Below are positions 11,474 to 22,466 of a stretch of 64,000 bases of DNA, piece after piece. Source of the stretch: Allium sativum (lineage: Eukaryota > Streptophyta > Magnoliopsida > Asparagales > Amaryllidaceae); the NCBI GenBank assembly GCA_030737875.1, contig CM060918.1:773940552-774004551 (forward strand), written 5' to 3'. Below the pieces are notes generated by a model, which saw only the letters and a list, made by a program, of their open reading frames with translations, had not been told where the DNA came from and made no database searches. A program made the translations under genes and the position numbers. Positions within the stretch are counted from its first letter, which is position 1; every line of letters starts with the position of its first letter.

Positions 11474-13604
11474 TTATGTCTCCTCGTCAACAATGGTATA
11501 TTCCTTTTCCTCATCATCTAAATCCTCAGGAAACTCCTCAATGAACAAAAAAGACTTAGGTTTCATCTTGTCCCTCGGAGGAACTTTACCTTCTTGCTTG
11601 ACATGTTTAATTCTTTTCGAAACTCTTCTATTGATGGAGGGATGCAGTAAAGTCAATCCCTAGATTTTTTTTATAATTATTAGAAAAAGCGAGGAGGAGG
11701 GCATCTTCATAATATTCCATAACAATATTATGGAGGTGAACTTTCAGAAATTCGGATATCCTATAACTAGTCTCATAAATTATTCGTTTTTCAGTGGAAA
11801 ATTTGTTGTTCATATTATCCAGTTCGACGGCACAATCAATTGTCATCTCTGTCTTCCCATTTTCAAGTCCTTGACCTGCTTCAACAACATGTCCTTAGCC
11901 TCCTTCTCCTCCTTTAGCAAGACCTCCAGTCTCCCATATTCAATGTCATTTTCTGTCTTCTCCCGCAATAGAACATCAACCTTATCCTTCAATGCTTTAT
12001 TTTCCTCTCAAAGGGCAGTATTCTCAGCAGAAGATAAGGAAGCTATCCCTCTAGATGAGAACTAGCTTTTCATCACCTAAAAAATGAGAAAAAGAACAGG
12101 TTGGGGCCACATGAAAATAGCACAATACAAGAGAAGTCAAAAAGAGTGAACTAGAAACAAAAGACGGCCCTTGATTAGCCATTGATAAAAATCTTTGGAA
12201 CCCAAAAATGAATAAGATTGTGAAATGTTAACAACTTCGGCAGACGAAAGAGCAAGATTCACAAGTTGATCAAAATCTAAGGCCGACAAGGGCAGTACAT
12301 GAAAAGTAACATGCTGAGAAGAGGATGGCGTAAATAAACTATGCTCTCTAACATTTAGTTCTCTGGGAGAGGCAGATGATGCAGAACTACTTATAATTTT
12401 ACCTCTTGGAGAAGTGTAGAGGGAAGTGTCAAAGTCGATAACATTATCAACATCGTAAGTAGCAGGGTCAAAAGTTGTCTGTGTTCTTGTCATGGTATCG
12501 ACATCCATGGAAAAATGAACTTGTTTATCATGATTTGGTCTTTTGGGCAATGACTCCATATCGGAATCGGCAAGCCTCTTTAAAGCTTTAACATTAGACT
12601 GGGCAAAAACTTCGAGAGCAGAGGTTCTCTTAGCAGTCGTGGATCCTAAACAGAGAAAGCTATATCGGAAGGATAAGAACAAGAAGATCAATAGCTAAAA
12701 GTGAAAAATCTTGTCCAAACGGAAGTGTAATTCTGTTTAAATCGCCTGGAAATATAGGATATGTTTCATTAAACATATTAGAATTCAGCAACAAGCCCTT
12801 AGCACTAGAAAAAAGAATAGTCAGTTGTCCCAAAATCTTTTTCCCCGGATGAAGAAGGCCATATTGATAAAGCCTGTCAAAAGTAAGAAGAGATGACCGA
12901 CGTCTAAGATCCTCTGGTGCTTTGAAGATAGCCTCAACAATTTGAGTCTCCTCTTCAGACAAAGTTGTATTTTTAGAAGGAAGCTTTGTATAAAGCCAAG
13001 GGTTAAACAAGAGGTACAAGCATAACATAATTGCTTCCAAAGGATAGGAAACTTACCAAGCTTGATGAATTTGCCCGATGTACCGGGGGCACCTAAGAAG
13101 AAAAAACTGGTCTTTCCAGGGTTTAGTCTTGCAAATGTTGTCGCTTGTCGGCCTCTTTATAGGGTTCGCACGCTAAATGGGTGACTTTGCACTTTTGGAG
13201 AACCATATCATATGGCAAATGGGCTTGGGGCTAAGAGAAGCTTGATTTGATGTAAGTGCCAAGACTGATAAGCATAAAAGAAGGGTATAGGTGTTAGGAG
13301 AGAGTTGGATAGGAGGAATTCCCAAGCCACACAAAAGCCTGAGCAAGAAGAGTGTAAAAGGAAGGAAGCCTCCATGCCAAATATGGATCGTCGAGTATGC
13401 GAAGTACCCTTCTAGAGAGTTTTGAGGGGAATGTCGGGAAGAAGCAGCAATGCAATCTATGCCAGATATTTCAAAACTGTCAAGAATGGTCTTTACCTTA
13501 TTTTAAGAAGTAATTAAAGAAGACTTTGAAGCGAACTCCTTCTTGGTTCGGGGCGTATTAGAACACTTAACCTTTGGTTTGATAGGGCTCTTTTTGCTAG
13601 ACAT
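11474..13604 (-). pseudogene. Decayed antisense ORF, putative gypsy-type transposon protein (PF04195-like)
   Basis: The frame starts at an ATG at 13604 (MSSKKSPIKPKVK) and can be followed leftward only with frame changes and stops. Recognisable blocks are LPFTLFLLRLLCGLGIPPIQ near 13350, WKDQFFLL near 13120, LSEEETQIVEAIFKAPEDLR near 12930 and LLTFDRLYQYGLLHPGKK near 12860. A polar, low-complexity middle comes next, then a coiled coil near 11870-12040 (ENKALKDKVDVLLREKTEND) and an acidic tail ending at 11474. The order of an LxxPL-type helical block, WKxxFF and the LLTxxxL..GL motif fits the plant domain annotated as putative gypsy type transposon. Its function is unknown. Several stops and at least two frameshifts make it a pseudogene. 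Confidence 0.6.
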
Positions 13605-14649
13605 AACACTGCCAGGTGACATCATTTCATAACATATGTGATTAACACTATATTTTTTATGTAAAAGTGCATATAGCATCTAAATGTAAATCTAACAACA
13701 AATAAAATTTGTCAGTGTAAAGGGCTTACCTTGTCGAATAACATATCAGTCTTGAGTGTTGGTCTTAGAAGGTTAGCACATAGTAAACCTCCATTTGGAA
13801 ACAATTAGGCCTTTGGTGATGATAAAATTGGCTATCCCAGCATCAAAATTTAAAAATGAAAGGCATGTGCCAGGAAAATAAAAATGCTAGCAAGGTACAA
13901 TGGTGGTTCTGCCAAGGCCAAATAATTCGATATCATCACCTAAAGCCTAATTGATTCCCAAATCCGGTACGAGTAAAATTAAGATCGAGACATCCTAGTG
14001 AATTACGTTTGCAAAGCCTTACCGACACCCTCAAGTTAACTCGGCACCCTTGGGACGGAAGCTAAATAAATACAAATAATGGTGTCGGCAAGGTTGGAAG
14101 CAAAAGAAATGTGGCAGTAATGGTGATTCAACTAACTCGTAACGGAAGCATAACATTTTGCTTCACGATTAATTTAGCCCCTTTACATAACTGGTTTTGC
14201 ATAGTAAATCTCTTAAAGGGTACATTTGGCAAATAAGTAACCTTATCATTTTAGCCATTAATCGTTGTGAAAGCTGTTAAACTCGCATCAAAATACACTG
14301 AAATCTTGGTCGATTTTCCAATTGATTTAAATGCATAGTTTAGATTACAACTTATAACATGAATAAAGATACTTACAAATAATCGACTTAGAAATTCTGC
14401 AAGGAAAGGCTTGAGTAGTTCTTGAAAGAAGTGATAATCTGGTTCGAGAATTTGATTTGTAGGTAAAAGGCGGAGATGAAGAAGAAGAAGTATTTATAAT
14501 AAATTTCCTTGTAAATCTGTGCCGTACAGATAGAAATCCATCAACGGACCTGATCGAAGGATGCCAAGGGACACGGGGCCGACACGCCGAAAGACAAACA
14601 AAAAGTTTGACTTGAAAAGTCGAAATTACCCATTCATATGGGTGGCAAA
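13605..14649. other. 3' internal region of the Tat-like element
   Basis: No gene seen. It ends GGGTGGCAAA immediately before the right LTR, a weak purine-rich tract that would serve as polypurine tract. A plus-strand TAAGCCCTTTACA-like pattern and AT-rich spacers have no assignable role. Confidence 0.4.
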
Positions 14650-15343
14650 TGTTACTACCAAAATTAAACACCGAAACAGGATAACTATGAAGGGGTAGCG
14701 AACCTCCATACGCATAAAATAATACTCCTTAGGCAGAAGCTAAGAACAGGGTAAAATCGAAAGCCTAAGAGAAGTCTTCGGAAGGGCAAGCAACTGGCTC
14801 CCCCAATAAAGAAGGAGCCTCAAAATCCAGTACGAAGAGAAATTACTGGTAGGGTAATTCCAGTAGGAAGGATAACCGACAAGAAGTAATCCAAAACCGG
14901 GATCTAATGAAGAGCGAAGCAAAGGACATTGCAACGCGAGACCTAAAAGGATGAAAGGGATATCAATATTAACTTGTTTGATACTGATACATCGAAGAAC
15001 ACGAGCATAAGGGGATCATCTGGGAGTCATCTATTGAAATATCAATCAGGTGGTCACCGAGAGGCCACTTTAGTAAGCAAATAATAGAACATCAGAAGAA
15101 AATTTTCGAATAGCCGAGAAACATTTTAGGAATCTACCAAAAAGCAAGCCGGAACCTCGAAGAGAGACAAGCTGTCCATACTAATCTATTAATGTCGATA
15201 GCGATAGGGGTGGCGAACTTGGCAACCATTCACTGGAATCATGAAGGCAAGCTCCACAAAGTGTTAATAGCAAGGCTGAAAGCCTACATCTTGAAGCTTA
15301 TATCTGGAAGCCTTTGTTTGGAAGCCTAAAGCCTCAATAAAGC
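14650..15343 (+). repeat. 3' LTR of the Tat-like element, left part
   Basis: Matches 6401-7090 of the left LTR and breaks off at CAATAAAGC exactly where the chromovirus is inserted. Confidence 0.9.
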
Positions 15344-17689
15344 TGTGACGGCCGCCCTAAACAAATCAAACATTTCCCCGAAATGCGTTGTATCAATGCC
15401 TGACTAGCACTAGATAATTTCCAAAGGGGTTTGAAACTTGCCGAAGAACCTGCAGTATATCTCACAGCGCATGGAATAAAATATAATAATAACATAACTT
15501 GACTTAAAACAGGTGGGACAGTACATAAGCTGAAAACTAAACCATATCCATTAGAGTAACTGAATCCAAAACACAGCTTCATATCCAATTATTACAACTT
15601 TAAAGTACTGTCTCTAGAAGGAAAATAAAAGAGGTACACTACTAATGCCCAAAGCAAAGACATCAACAACATAGGGAGAATATATGTATAGTATGTGGAA
15701 GCCTCCTTCTCGTTTTCAGATAGCTACTGGTGCATAACCACCTAACTTGTCTCTATTCTGCTCGTTTAGGAGCAACTGGAGTAATAAGAAGAGACATAAA
15801 ACTCTGGGTCAGACAAAAGTCTGGTGTGAGCGATAACAAGTCTATAACTGTATAAAGCAATTACTGGTATAAATAATCATACCTGACCTGGACTTACAAC
15901 CTAAGAGTTAGCACAACAAGATGTACAGTACTCATAGGTAACACTAACATAGAGTGTAAAGTGGAAGTGTGCATGTCATGGTGATAGAAAACATTAAACA
16001 TAGCAATCATCCTCACATCTCTCACTCAGTGCATAAAGCATACAATTATCCACCGCTTTGATCACCAAATATATTAGGGCCATGACGGAGTCCCACTCCG
16101 TACAACTATTTCTATGACCATACTTCCTTGGTTTATAGTCAATAACAGTACCCAGTCCACACATCCCTGGCTCAAGGTTAAGGGCCAACCAGTCCACACT
16201 TCCCTGTCTCTGGTTTATCTACATGTCCCCTCTCTCAATGGTGAATCAAAGTTATAGTTATCGATAACCCTTTTGCACACATCCCATAGCAAAGCCCAAC
16301 TCTTGAAGTTCACTCATTGGTTCCCATCCAGATCCTGAGCGATAACTTCTCATTTAGACTTCCTTTGCACCCCGGGTTTTGGTCAGATTGAAGCTGATCT
16401 TCAGAAGAATTTACAATCATTGTCACGTGGTAGAAGCTCAAATCTGGTTCAGATTGGAGTCGTCATCACATCTCAGTTCTCGGTCATCATCGGGGTCGGG
16501 GTCCTCCCTTCCCGGTCGAGGCGGTTCGTGACTCTCTTGGTCAAGGCGGTTCGTGACCCTTATGTTCAAGGTGGTTCGTGACCAAGATCTTGGAGCAGTT
16601 CGTGAGACATACCCCCTTCAGGAATCGAAGTCCTCCTGGATGGTTCATGAGGCATACCCCCTTCAGGAACCGAAATGCTGTAGTTTTTCCAACAAGCTAA
16701 TTTCGCCAAACGACGGTGTTTCCAACTATTCTAACTTTCCTATGAAGTCACGAAACATACCAAACAATAGTAGTAACATGTAGAGTCAACCAAAACAATA
16801 ATTTCATATGTTAATTTAGATCAAACATGCCCAAATTCATGATTTTTCCCTTAACCATGTGATTTTCACCTTAACCATACCTAACTATAAGATAAGCAAA
16901 CTTAATCCAAATTAACCCAAATTCATACATGTGACATAAAATAATATTTAGAATTTTGACATATTTTTCCAGAATTTTTAGATGTACAATTTCGTTAATT
17001 ATCACTAATCACCACTAATTAGCCACAGTTAGTGTATAAACATGTAAATCACTCACCTTAGCCACAAATAAATTATAGATCTGAAACTTATATTGATTTG
17101 CCATGGAATCCTATGTAGTGCAGTAGCCCCAACTCTGATTTGATGCAATTTCACTTGATTTGATGTAGTTTTGCTTAATTAGTGATTAAACAGTGATTAT
17201 GGAGTGATTTAGAAGATGGAGGCCATTACTAGGGTTGGAGGAAGGTTTTTGGAAGCTAGGAAAATGAAAGGAGATGATTCACCAACTCATTTCGGCCCTC
17301 TCATAACCCTAATCCTGAAATGGGTTATCAGCCTAGTTGCTAATCACCCAGTCAAACCCGATAATGCTATTTTCCATCTTCCAAACCTTATTTCAGCCAT
17401 ATCTCCTAAATGGTAAGTCCGTTTGATTAATGTGACCAATGTACGAAATGGTAAACCATCATTCGAATCCAATGGAAGTGGTTTCAGGTCAAAACTCCTT
17501 ATCAATCAAAAGTTATAGGCAAAACAAGATTCGCCATGGGAAAATCGATCATTTAAAATTTGGCAAAAATCGTAAATGTGGGAAATGACCCCAATAGTCA
17601 TTTCCCAAAGTTTCATGACCATATAACTTTATACGAGAATAAAATAAATATTCTATGATCCTCCGATACGTAGAATGCGGGTCGTTACA
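15344..17689 (-). repeat. 3' LTR of the chromovirus
   Basis: Full-length copy with ends TG and CA. It holds short repeats built on GGTTCGTGA(C/G) at 16520-16680 and a conserved hairpin at 15810-15823. It is the downstream LTR because the polypurine tract abuts its right edge. Confidence 0.92.
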
Positions 17690-17702
17690 CTCTTCCCCCC
17701 TT
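17690..17702 (-). other. Polypurine tract of the chromovirus
   Basis: On the minus strand TAAGGGGGGAAGAG ends directly at the 3' LTR (TGTAACGACC). It primes plus-strand DNA synthesis in this class of element. Confidence 0.9.
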
Positions 17703-17849
17703 AAGAAATTTAGCCCCCGAAATTCCTCAACTAAGAAAATAACCACTAGTGTCCCGCATTCCTATCAACCATTTGCAGCAATCAAACGTATGTAATAAAC
17801 ACAACAAGCCTATCCTAGCATGTAGAATAACTATATCGCAATTAAAATC

Positions 17850-18289
17850 TTACCAGGTAACGAGTTCTGGATATGACTTCCTTATGCTCTCTTTAGTTTC
17901 CCAAGCACAGTCATTCTCATTATCACCCCGCTGGACCTTAACTAGTTTCACCGTCTTCCTCTGGAGTTGCTTTGTATCATGTTCGATAATACGAACTGGT
18001 ATGCGGTTTCCAACTGCCTTGGGTTATATCTCGATATCTTCCAATTGGTCTGGTGAGATAGTCATTTCAGAATCATGCACAAACTTCCTTAACTGAGAGA
18101 CATGAAATACATTGTGCACTCCTGCCATCTTGTCAGGTAACCAACTTTATAAGCTAAATTCCCAATTTGTTCAAGAATTGGAAATGGACCAACAAACCTT
18201 GGTGCCAACTTACCTCTTTTACCAAATCGAATCACACCCTTCAACGGAGAAATCTTAACGAATATCAAGTCGCCAACGGAGAATTTCAA
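17850..18289 (-). pseudogene. pol: Integrase C-terminus and chromodomain-like tail
   Basis: The frame begins in VGDLIFVKISPLKGVIRFGK and KLAPRFVGPFPILEQIGNLA, the GPF/Y-type module after the integrase core. After a frame change near 18110 the sequence continues to IIEHDTKQLQRKTVKLVKVQ, CAWETKESIRKSYPELVTW and a TAA at 17850. The terminal block resembles chromovirus chromodomains (VKLVKV, W.. E.. yPEL). One TAA lies in frame before it. Confidence 0.75.
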
Positions 18290-18319
18290 ATCTCTTCGCC
18301 TTTTATCAGCATAACACTT

Positions 18320-18960
18320 CTACCTATCTTGGCCAGCCTTCATTCTCTGTTGAATAACCTTGATCTTATCCGAAGTTTCTCTTATTACATCTGGCCCAAG
18401 CACAATTTTCTCACTAGTTTCCAACCAAGAAGATGGTGAATTGCAAGGTCTTCCGTACGAAGCTTCAAATGGAGCCATACCAATACTGGATTGATAGCTA
18501 TTATTATATGCAAACTCAATTAGATGCAAATGGTCATCCCATGACCCTCCAAAATACAATATACAAGCTCTCAAGAGATTCTCTAATACACGATTCATCC
18601 TCTTTGTTTGACCATTGGTTTGGGGATGGTATGCGGTACTGAGATGTAACTCTGACCCTAAAGCCTCCTGTAAGCTCTTCCAAAACCCACTAGTAAATAA
18701 TGGATCTCGCTTACTCACAATACCTTTAGGTACTCCATGAAATCTCACTACCCACTTCATATACAGTTCTGCTAACTTAGTCGTCGTTCTATTCGACTTG
18801 ACGGGTATAAACCTTGAACTTTTGGTCAATCGATCCACAATTACCCAAATACATCGTGACCCGATCTGGTCCTTGGTAAACCATCGATGAAATCCATTGA
18901 GACTTGTTCCCATTTCCATTCGGGAATTTCCTACGATTGTAACAAACCACTAGGCTTCCT
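18320..18960 (-). pseudogene. pol: Integrase core, catalytic residues lost
   Basis: Readable blocks are CIWVIVDRLTKSSRFIPVK, ELYMKWVVRFHGVPKGIVSK, RDPLFTSGFWKSLQEALGSE, HLSTAYHPQTNGQTKRMNR and IEFAYNNSYQSSIGMAPFEA. In the family the second Asp lies in IVSDRD and the Glu in NGQTERMN. Here both positions are Lys. The region around the first Asp (MDFIDGLP in relatives) is frameshifted. Together these leave no DDE triad, so the enzyme could not insert DNA. The upstream zinc-binding Cys pair has also lost its first Cys (KVMNC). Confidence 0.85.
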
Positions 18961-19047
18961 CTGCTCGGCTTTAACTAATTGGCAATTCATGACCTTGGAT
19001 ATAAACTTCCTAACGTCTCTCTTCATCCCTTCCCAGTAGTAGGTCTG

Positions 19048-20067
19048 CTACATGTCTCTATGCATCTTTTTACCACCAAGATGTACGCTAAGTTTCGAGT
19101 GATGACATTCTCTAAGCACTTCATCTGTCAATCCATTAACGTTGGGTACAACTAGTCTTCCATTCTTTTGGAGCCATCCTTCACAATCAAGTCCATACTT
19201 TTTCATCTCCTCACAGTTGATGCTCATCTCTACCTTGGAGACGATTTCCAATAGGTTAGGATCGTCCCTTTGACTGGAACTGATCCGCTCAATCAAGGTC
19301 GGTTTGATCATCAAACTTGCTAACATTTCTGGATCCATTTCACACTTAGGTCCGAAATCATATCCTGCAATATACTCTAGTTGTATCCGTTCCAGAAACA
19401 CAGCCCCCAAATTGGCATGTCTCCTACTCAATGCATCGGCTACCGCATTGCCCTTCCCGTGTGTGTATGCAATACTGAAATAATATGAAGCCAAGAACTC
19501 TAACCATCTCTGCTGACGAACCTTTAAATCATTATGAGAGAAAAGATACTTTAGTGACATATGATCGGTAAAAAACTCGAATCTTTCTCCCAAGAGATAA
19601 TGTCTCCACATCTGTGACGCGAACACGATCACTGCCAATTCCAAATCATGGGTAAGATATCTTTTCTCGTGCGGTTTCAGTTGCCGACTAGCATAAGTTA
19701 CAACCCTACCTCCTTGCATCAGTACAACACCTAGTCCGGTACCACAAGCATCCGTGTATACCGTCATCTCTTCATTCCCTTCAGGAATAACTAACATTGG
19801 TGCGCACGTTAACTTCTCCTTTTGGCTCTTAAATGCATTTTCGCACCTTTCGTCCCAAATAAAGGCTTGATTCTTCTTGGTAAACTGAGTTAATGACGTA
19901 GCTATCTTGGAGAAGTCTTGGATAAACATACGATAATATCCAGCTAACCCCAAGAAACTTCTCACATCCGTTGCATTCTTGGGCGTAGACCAATCTTGCA
20001 CCGTAGCCATCTTCGTAGGATCCACCACAATACCATTCTCTGAAACAACATAGCCCAAGAACCTCAC
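19048..20067 (-). CDS. pol: RT thumb, RNase H and integrase N-terminus, partial pol frame
   Basis: A 339-residue frame that is part of the polyprotein rather than a gene of its own. It starts within the RT connection ([25 protein letters not shown]). RNase H follows: [14 protein letters not shown] near residue 104, [11 protein letters not shown] near 145, [12 protein letters not shown] near 165 and [13 protein letters not shown] near 205. It ends with the integrase zinc-binding start [15 protein letters not shown] and a stop at GDM in place of the expected Trp/Gln region. RNase H degrades template RNA during reverse transcription. Confidence 0.85.
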   Translation of the reverse strand: MRFLGYVVSENGIVVDPTKMATVQDWSTPKNATDVRSFLGLAGYYRMFIQDFSKIATSLTQFTKKNQAFIWDERCENAFKSQKEKLTCAPMLVIPEGNEEMTVYTDACGTGLGVVLMQGGRVVTYASRQLKPHEKRYLTHDLELAVIVFASQMWRHYLLGERFEFFTDHMSLKYLFSHNDLKVRQQRWLEFLASYYFSIAYTHGKGNAVADALSRRHANLGAVFLERIQLEYIAGYDFGPKCEMDPEMLASLMIKPTLIERISSSQRDDPNLLEIVSKVEMSINCEEMKKYGLDCEGWLQKNGRLVVPNVNGLTDEVLRECHHSKLSVHLGGKKMHRDM

Positions 20068-20069
20068 TT

Positions 20070-20669
20070 CCCTCCTCCAGAAGTGACACTTAGAAAAAAA
20101 AAATTCGATTGGTGTTTCCTCAACATCTCCATCACCGTCCTCAAATGTTCCTTGTGTTCTTCCTCTGTCCTCGAGTAAACCAAGATATTATCCACGAACA
20201 CAAGAACAAACTTATTTAATTAATCCCTGACAACCCTATTTATAAGATCCAAAAAATAGGCGGGTGCATTGGCCAACCAAAATGGCACGACCAGCCGCTC
20301 ATAGAATCCAGACGGTGTCCGAAATGTCGTTTTAGGTATACTCTCAGCTGCTACCCGAAACTGATGAAATATTGTCACAAGATCCGACTAGGAGAATACT
20401 CTCGCTCCATTTAACTGATCAAATAAATCATCTATCTGTGGAAGGGGATATTTATTCTTTCTAGTCACCTTGTTCAACTTGCGGTAATCCACACATAAGT
20501 GAAGGGAACCATCGGCCTTGGTAGCAAATACAACTGGTGCTCCCCACTCGAAAACACTTCTTCGGATAAATTCCTTCTTCAAAAGATCGGCTACTTGCAC
20601 TTCGAGCTCACGCTGCTCCCTTGGTGCCATACGACGAAGCAGCATCACTATAGGTTTGGCATCTTTCAC
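20070..20669 (-). pseudogene. pol: Reverse transcriptase domain, catalytic motif changed
   Basis: The N-terminal part reads [20 protein letters not shown] and [20 protein letters not shown], standard fingers motifs. A TAG follows LNGARVFS at about 20387. The same frame resumes with HQFRVAAESIPKTTFRT and FWLANAPAYF, reaches FVDN at 20187-20198, then [19 protein letters not shown] and a stop. The second catalytic Asp of the FVDD box is Asn (GAT or GAC to AAT), which abolishes DNA synthesis. Other stops (TAG, TAA) sit where the family has Lys or Glu codons. Confidence 0.85.
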
Positions 20670-20732
20670 TAAATCAATCTGGAACTCGATCTCTCAGTGT
20701 GGTGGAAGTCTGGTCACTTCCTCGAGGATGTC

Positions 20733-21266
20733 CTAATACTCGCCAACAATAGGCACATCCGATAACTCATCATGCGGGATGTCGAGGGAAATTAGAAAAC
20801 TAACCATCACCTCATCACTAGGTAGGCAAGCCAATACTACCCCCCGCCCATCGTCCGCTCTAATGATAACCGAAGTCCCCTCACAGTCTACCACCACCCC
20901 ATATCTTTGGAGCCAATCGACTCCCAAAATAGTGCCAAACCCAGTAAAGCCCAAAACAAAGCAATCACAAGCTAACATACATCCATGACTCGATAAGACC
21001 AGATTATGACAAATCATACAAAGGCTAATCGAACCACCGATTAGGTTCATCACAACTAAAGGTCTATCTACAATCTCGGGTTCCAATTCCAACCTACCTA
21101 CCAGGTCACTAGATACGACGGAATGGGAAGCTCCGGTATCAAACAACACTCGAACAGGAATATCATAAATTGAAAGCATACCTTGAATAACGACACCCTT
21201 TCCCTTCTGTGCCGCAGTTGGGGCATTCGACGAAGAAGGAACAACATTGATAGTATATGCTTTCAC
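20733..21266 (-). CDS. pol: Aspartic protease segment of pol
   Basis: An uninterrupted 177-residue frame. The active-site motif LFDTGASHSVVS has its Asp at residue 43, followed by hydrophobic strands and LGVDWLQRYG near residue 118, the usual flap-side landmark of plant Gypsy proteases. The enzyme cleaves the Gag-Pol precursor within the particle. It is the best preserved domain of this element, but it is not linked to an open reverse transcriptase frame. Confidence 0.8.
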   Translation of the reverse strand: MKAYTINVVPSSSNAPTAAQKGKGVVIQGMLSIYDIPVRVLFDTGASHSVVSSDLVGRLELEPEIVDRPLVVMNLIGGSISLCMICHNLVLSSHGCMLACDCFVLGFTGFGTILGVDWLQRYGVVVDCEGTSVIIRADDGRGVVLACLPSDEVMVSFLISLDIPHDELSDVPIVGEY

Positions 21267-21293
21267 GATCTACTTCTCCTTAGGGGGTTGTGG

Positions 21294-22271
21294 TTATTTA
21301 TTCTTGAAATGTCCTACTTGGTCATAGTTGAAGCACTTCTTTTCCTCTGGCTTTGTTCGACAATCTTTGGCATAGTGGCCCATCTTGCCATATATATAGC
21401 TCTCAATATCTTTCTTGTTCTTCTTTTTCTGACCAACCTTGTTTTGGTTTTTTTTCCTCTTATTATGGGAATTCTTCTTTCCTTCACCGCTTGCATGGTT
21501 TTGGCTCCTATGCAAATGTGATAGCAACATCGGCCCTTGACTTAGGATAAAGGCTCTCTGATCTCAATGCCTTCTCCATAATAGATTCGAAAGTCTCACC
21601 GATATGGTTTATCAGTCTTTGCCCCCAAGTACTCATCTAAGCCAATTATGAACCTCTCGTTCTTCTTCTCGGTAGTATCGATAAGAGATAGTCCACATTC
21701 CGATAAGGTATCGAACTCAAATGTATTCCGAGACTGCCCTACCATTCTGCTTAAGCTCCAAAAACTTCTTGAACAATTCAGATTTCTAAGCAGCTGGAAT
21801 AAACTTGTCACTGAAGAGGGTCTTAAATTGATCCTAAGTAACATGATCTTCGGGAGTAGCCGCTTTAATAGCATTCCACCAATTCATTGCCCGTTCTTGA
21901 AGCTGATGTGATGCTAGCATTCTCTTTATTACATCATCGATCCCCAAATCCTCGAAGATGCGCTCACAACTATCAAGCCAATCCTAAACCTCCGTAGACG
22001 ATTCTGTTCCGTGGAATGGTTTTCCACCGAGACTAGTATAATCCTTGCTAAGCTTGGCGAAGTCCGCTCTATGCGCATGCACGACTGCACCACCACCGTT
22101 AGCAGCATTAGGAGCTGCTCCCTGAACGTCCTTAAGCATCTCTCGCATGAAGGCAATAAACATTGTCCTCATGTCAGGGAAACTCCTGTTATTGGCCCTT
22201 GGACCTGCTCCCTCTTTAACTCCCGGTGCAGGGTCCCTCATGTGCTCCTCGTATTTCGGCTCGTCATTCAA
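21294..22271 (-). pseudogene. gag: gag, with stops and lost zinc-knuckle cysteines
   Basis: The minus-strand frame starts MNDEPKYEEHMRD and includes the retrotransposon gag block DWLDSCERIFEDLGIDD and LQERAMNWWNAIKAATPEDH typical of chromovirus capsid. In-frame TAG codons interrupt it after TEV (about 21984), after DHVT and after KFIPAA. In two of these places family members have Trp or Gln. A downstream shifted part (21294-21530) holds two CCHC knuckles in decay: YIYGKMGHYAKDC has lost both leading cysteines, and CFNYDQVGHFKNK has lost one and ends in a stop at the last. Gag would form the virus-like particle and bind element RNA. Confidence 0.8.
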
Positions 22272-22445
22272 TCTGTAAAGAGAAAATGATTAACCATCTC
22301 CTTAGTAGTGCCAATGCAGTGCGAATTCATCCTTAGATATACTAATAGTATATATATAGTTTTTTAAAACCAAAATATCACAAATACACGCCCTCATCTA
22401 CGTATATTATCTCTCCCTAATGTCTTCCCCTAGGTTAAACTATTC

Positions 22446-22464
22446 AACCTAGGCTCTGATACTA
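22446..22464 (-). other. Primer-binding site for initiator tRNA-Met
   Basis: On the minus strand, two bases after the LTR, TAGTATCAGAGCCTAGGTT differs from the usual plant tRNA-iMet complement TGGTATCAGAGCCAGGTT by one substitution and one extra base. Confidence 0.85.
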
Positions 22465-22466
22465 GG

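Noticed and set aside
11730..12065. Plus-strand 111-codon frame
   Set aside because: It is the opposite strand of the antisense coiled-coil segment, which has the better coding character.
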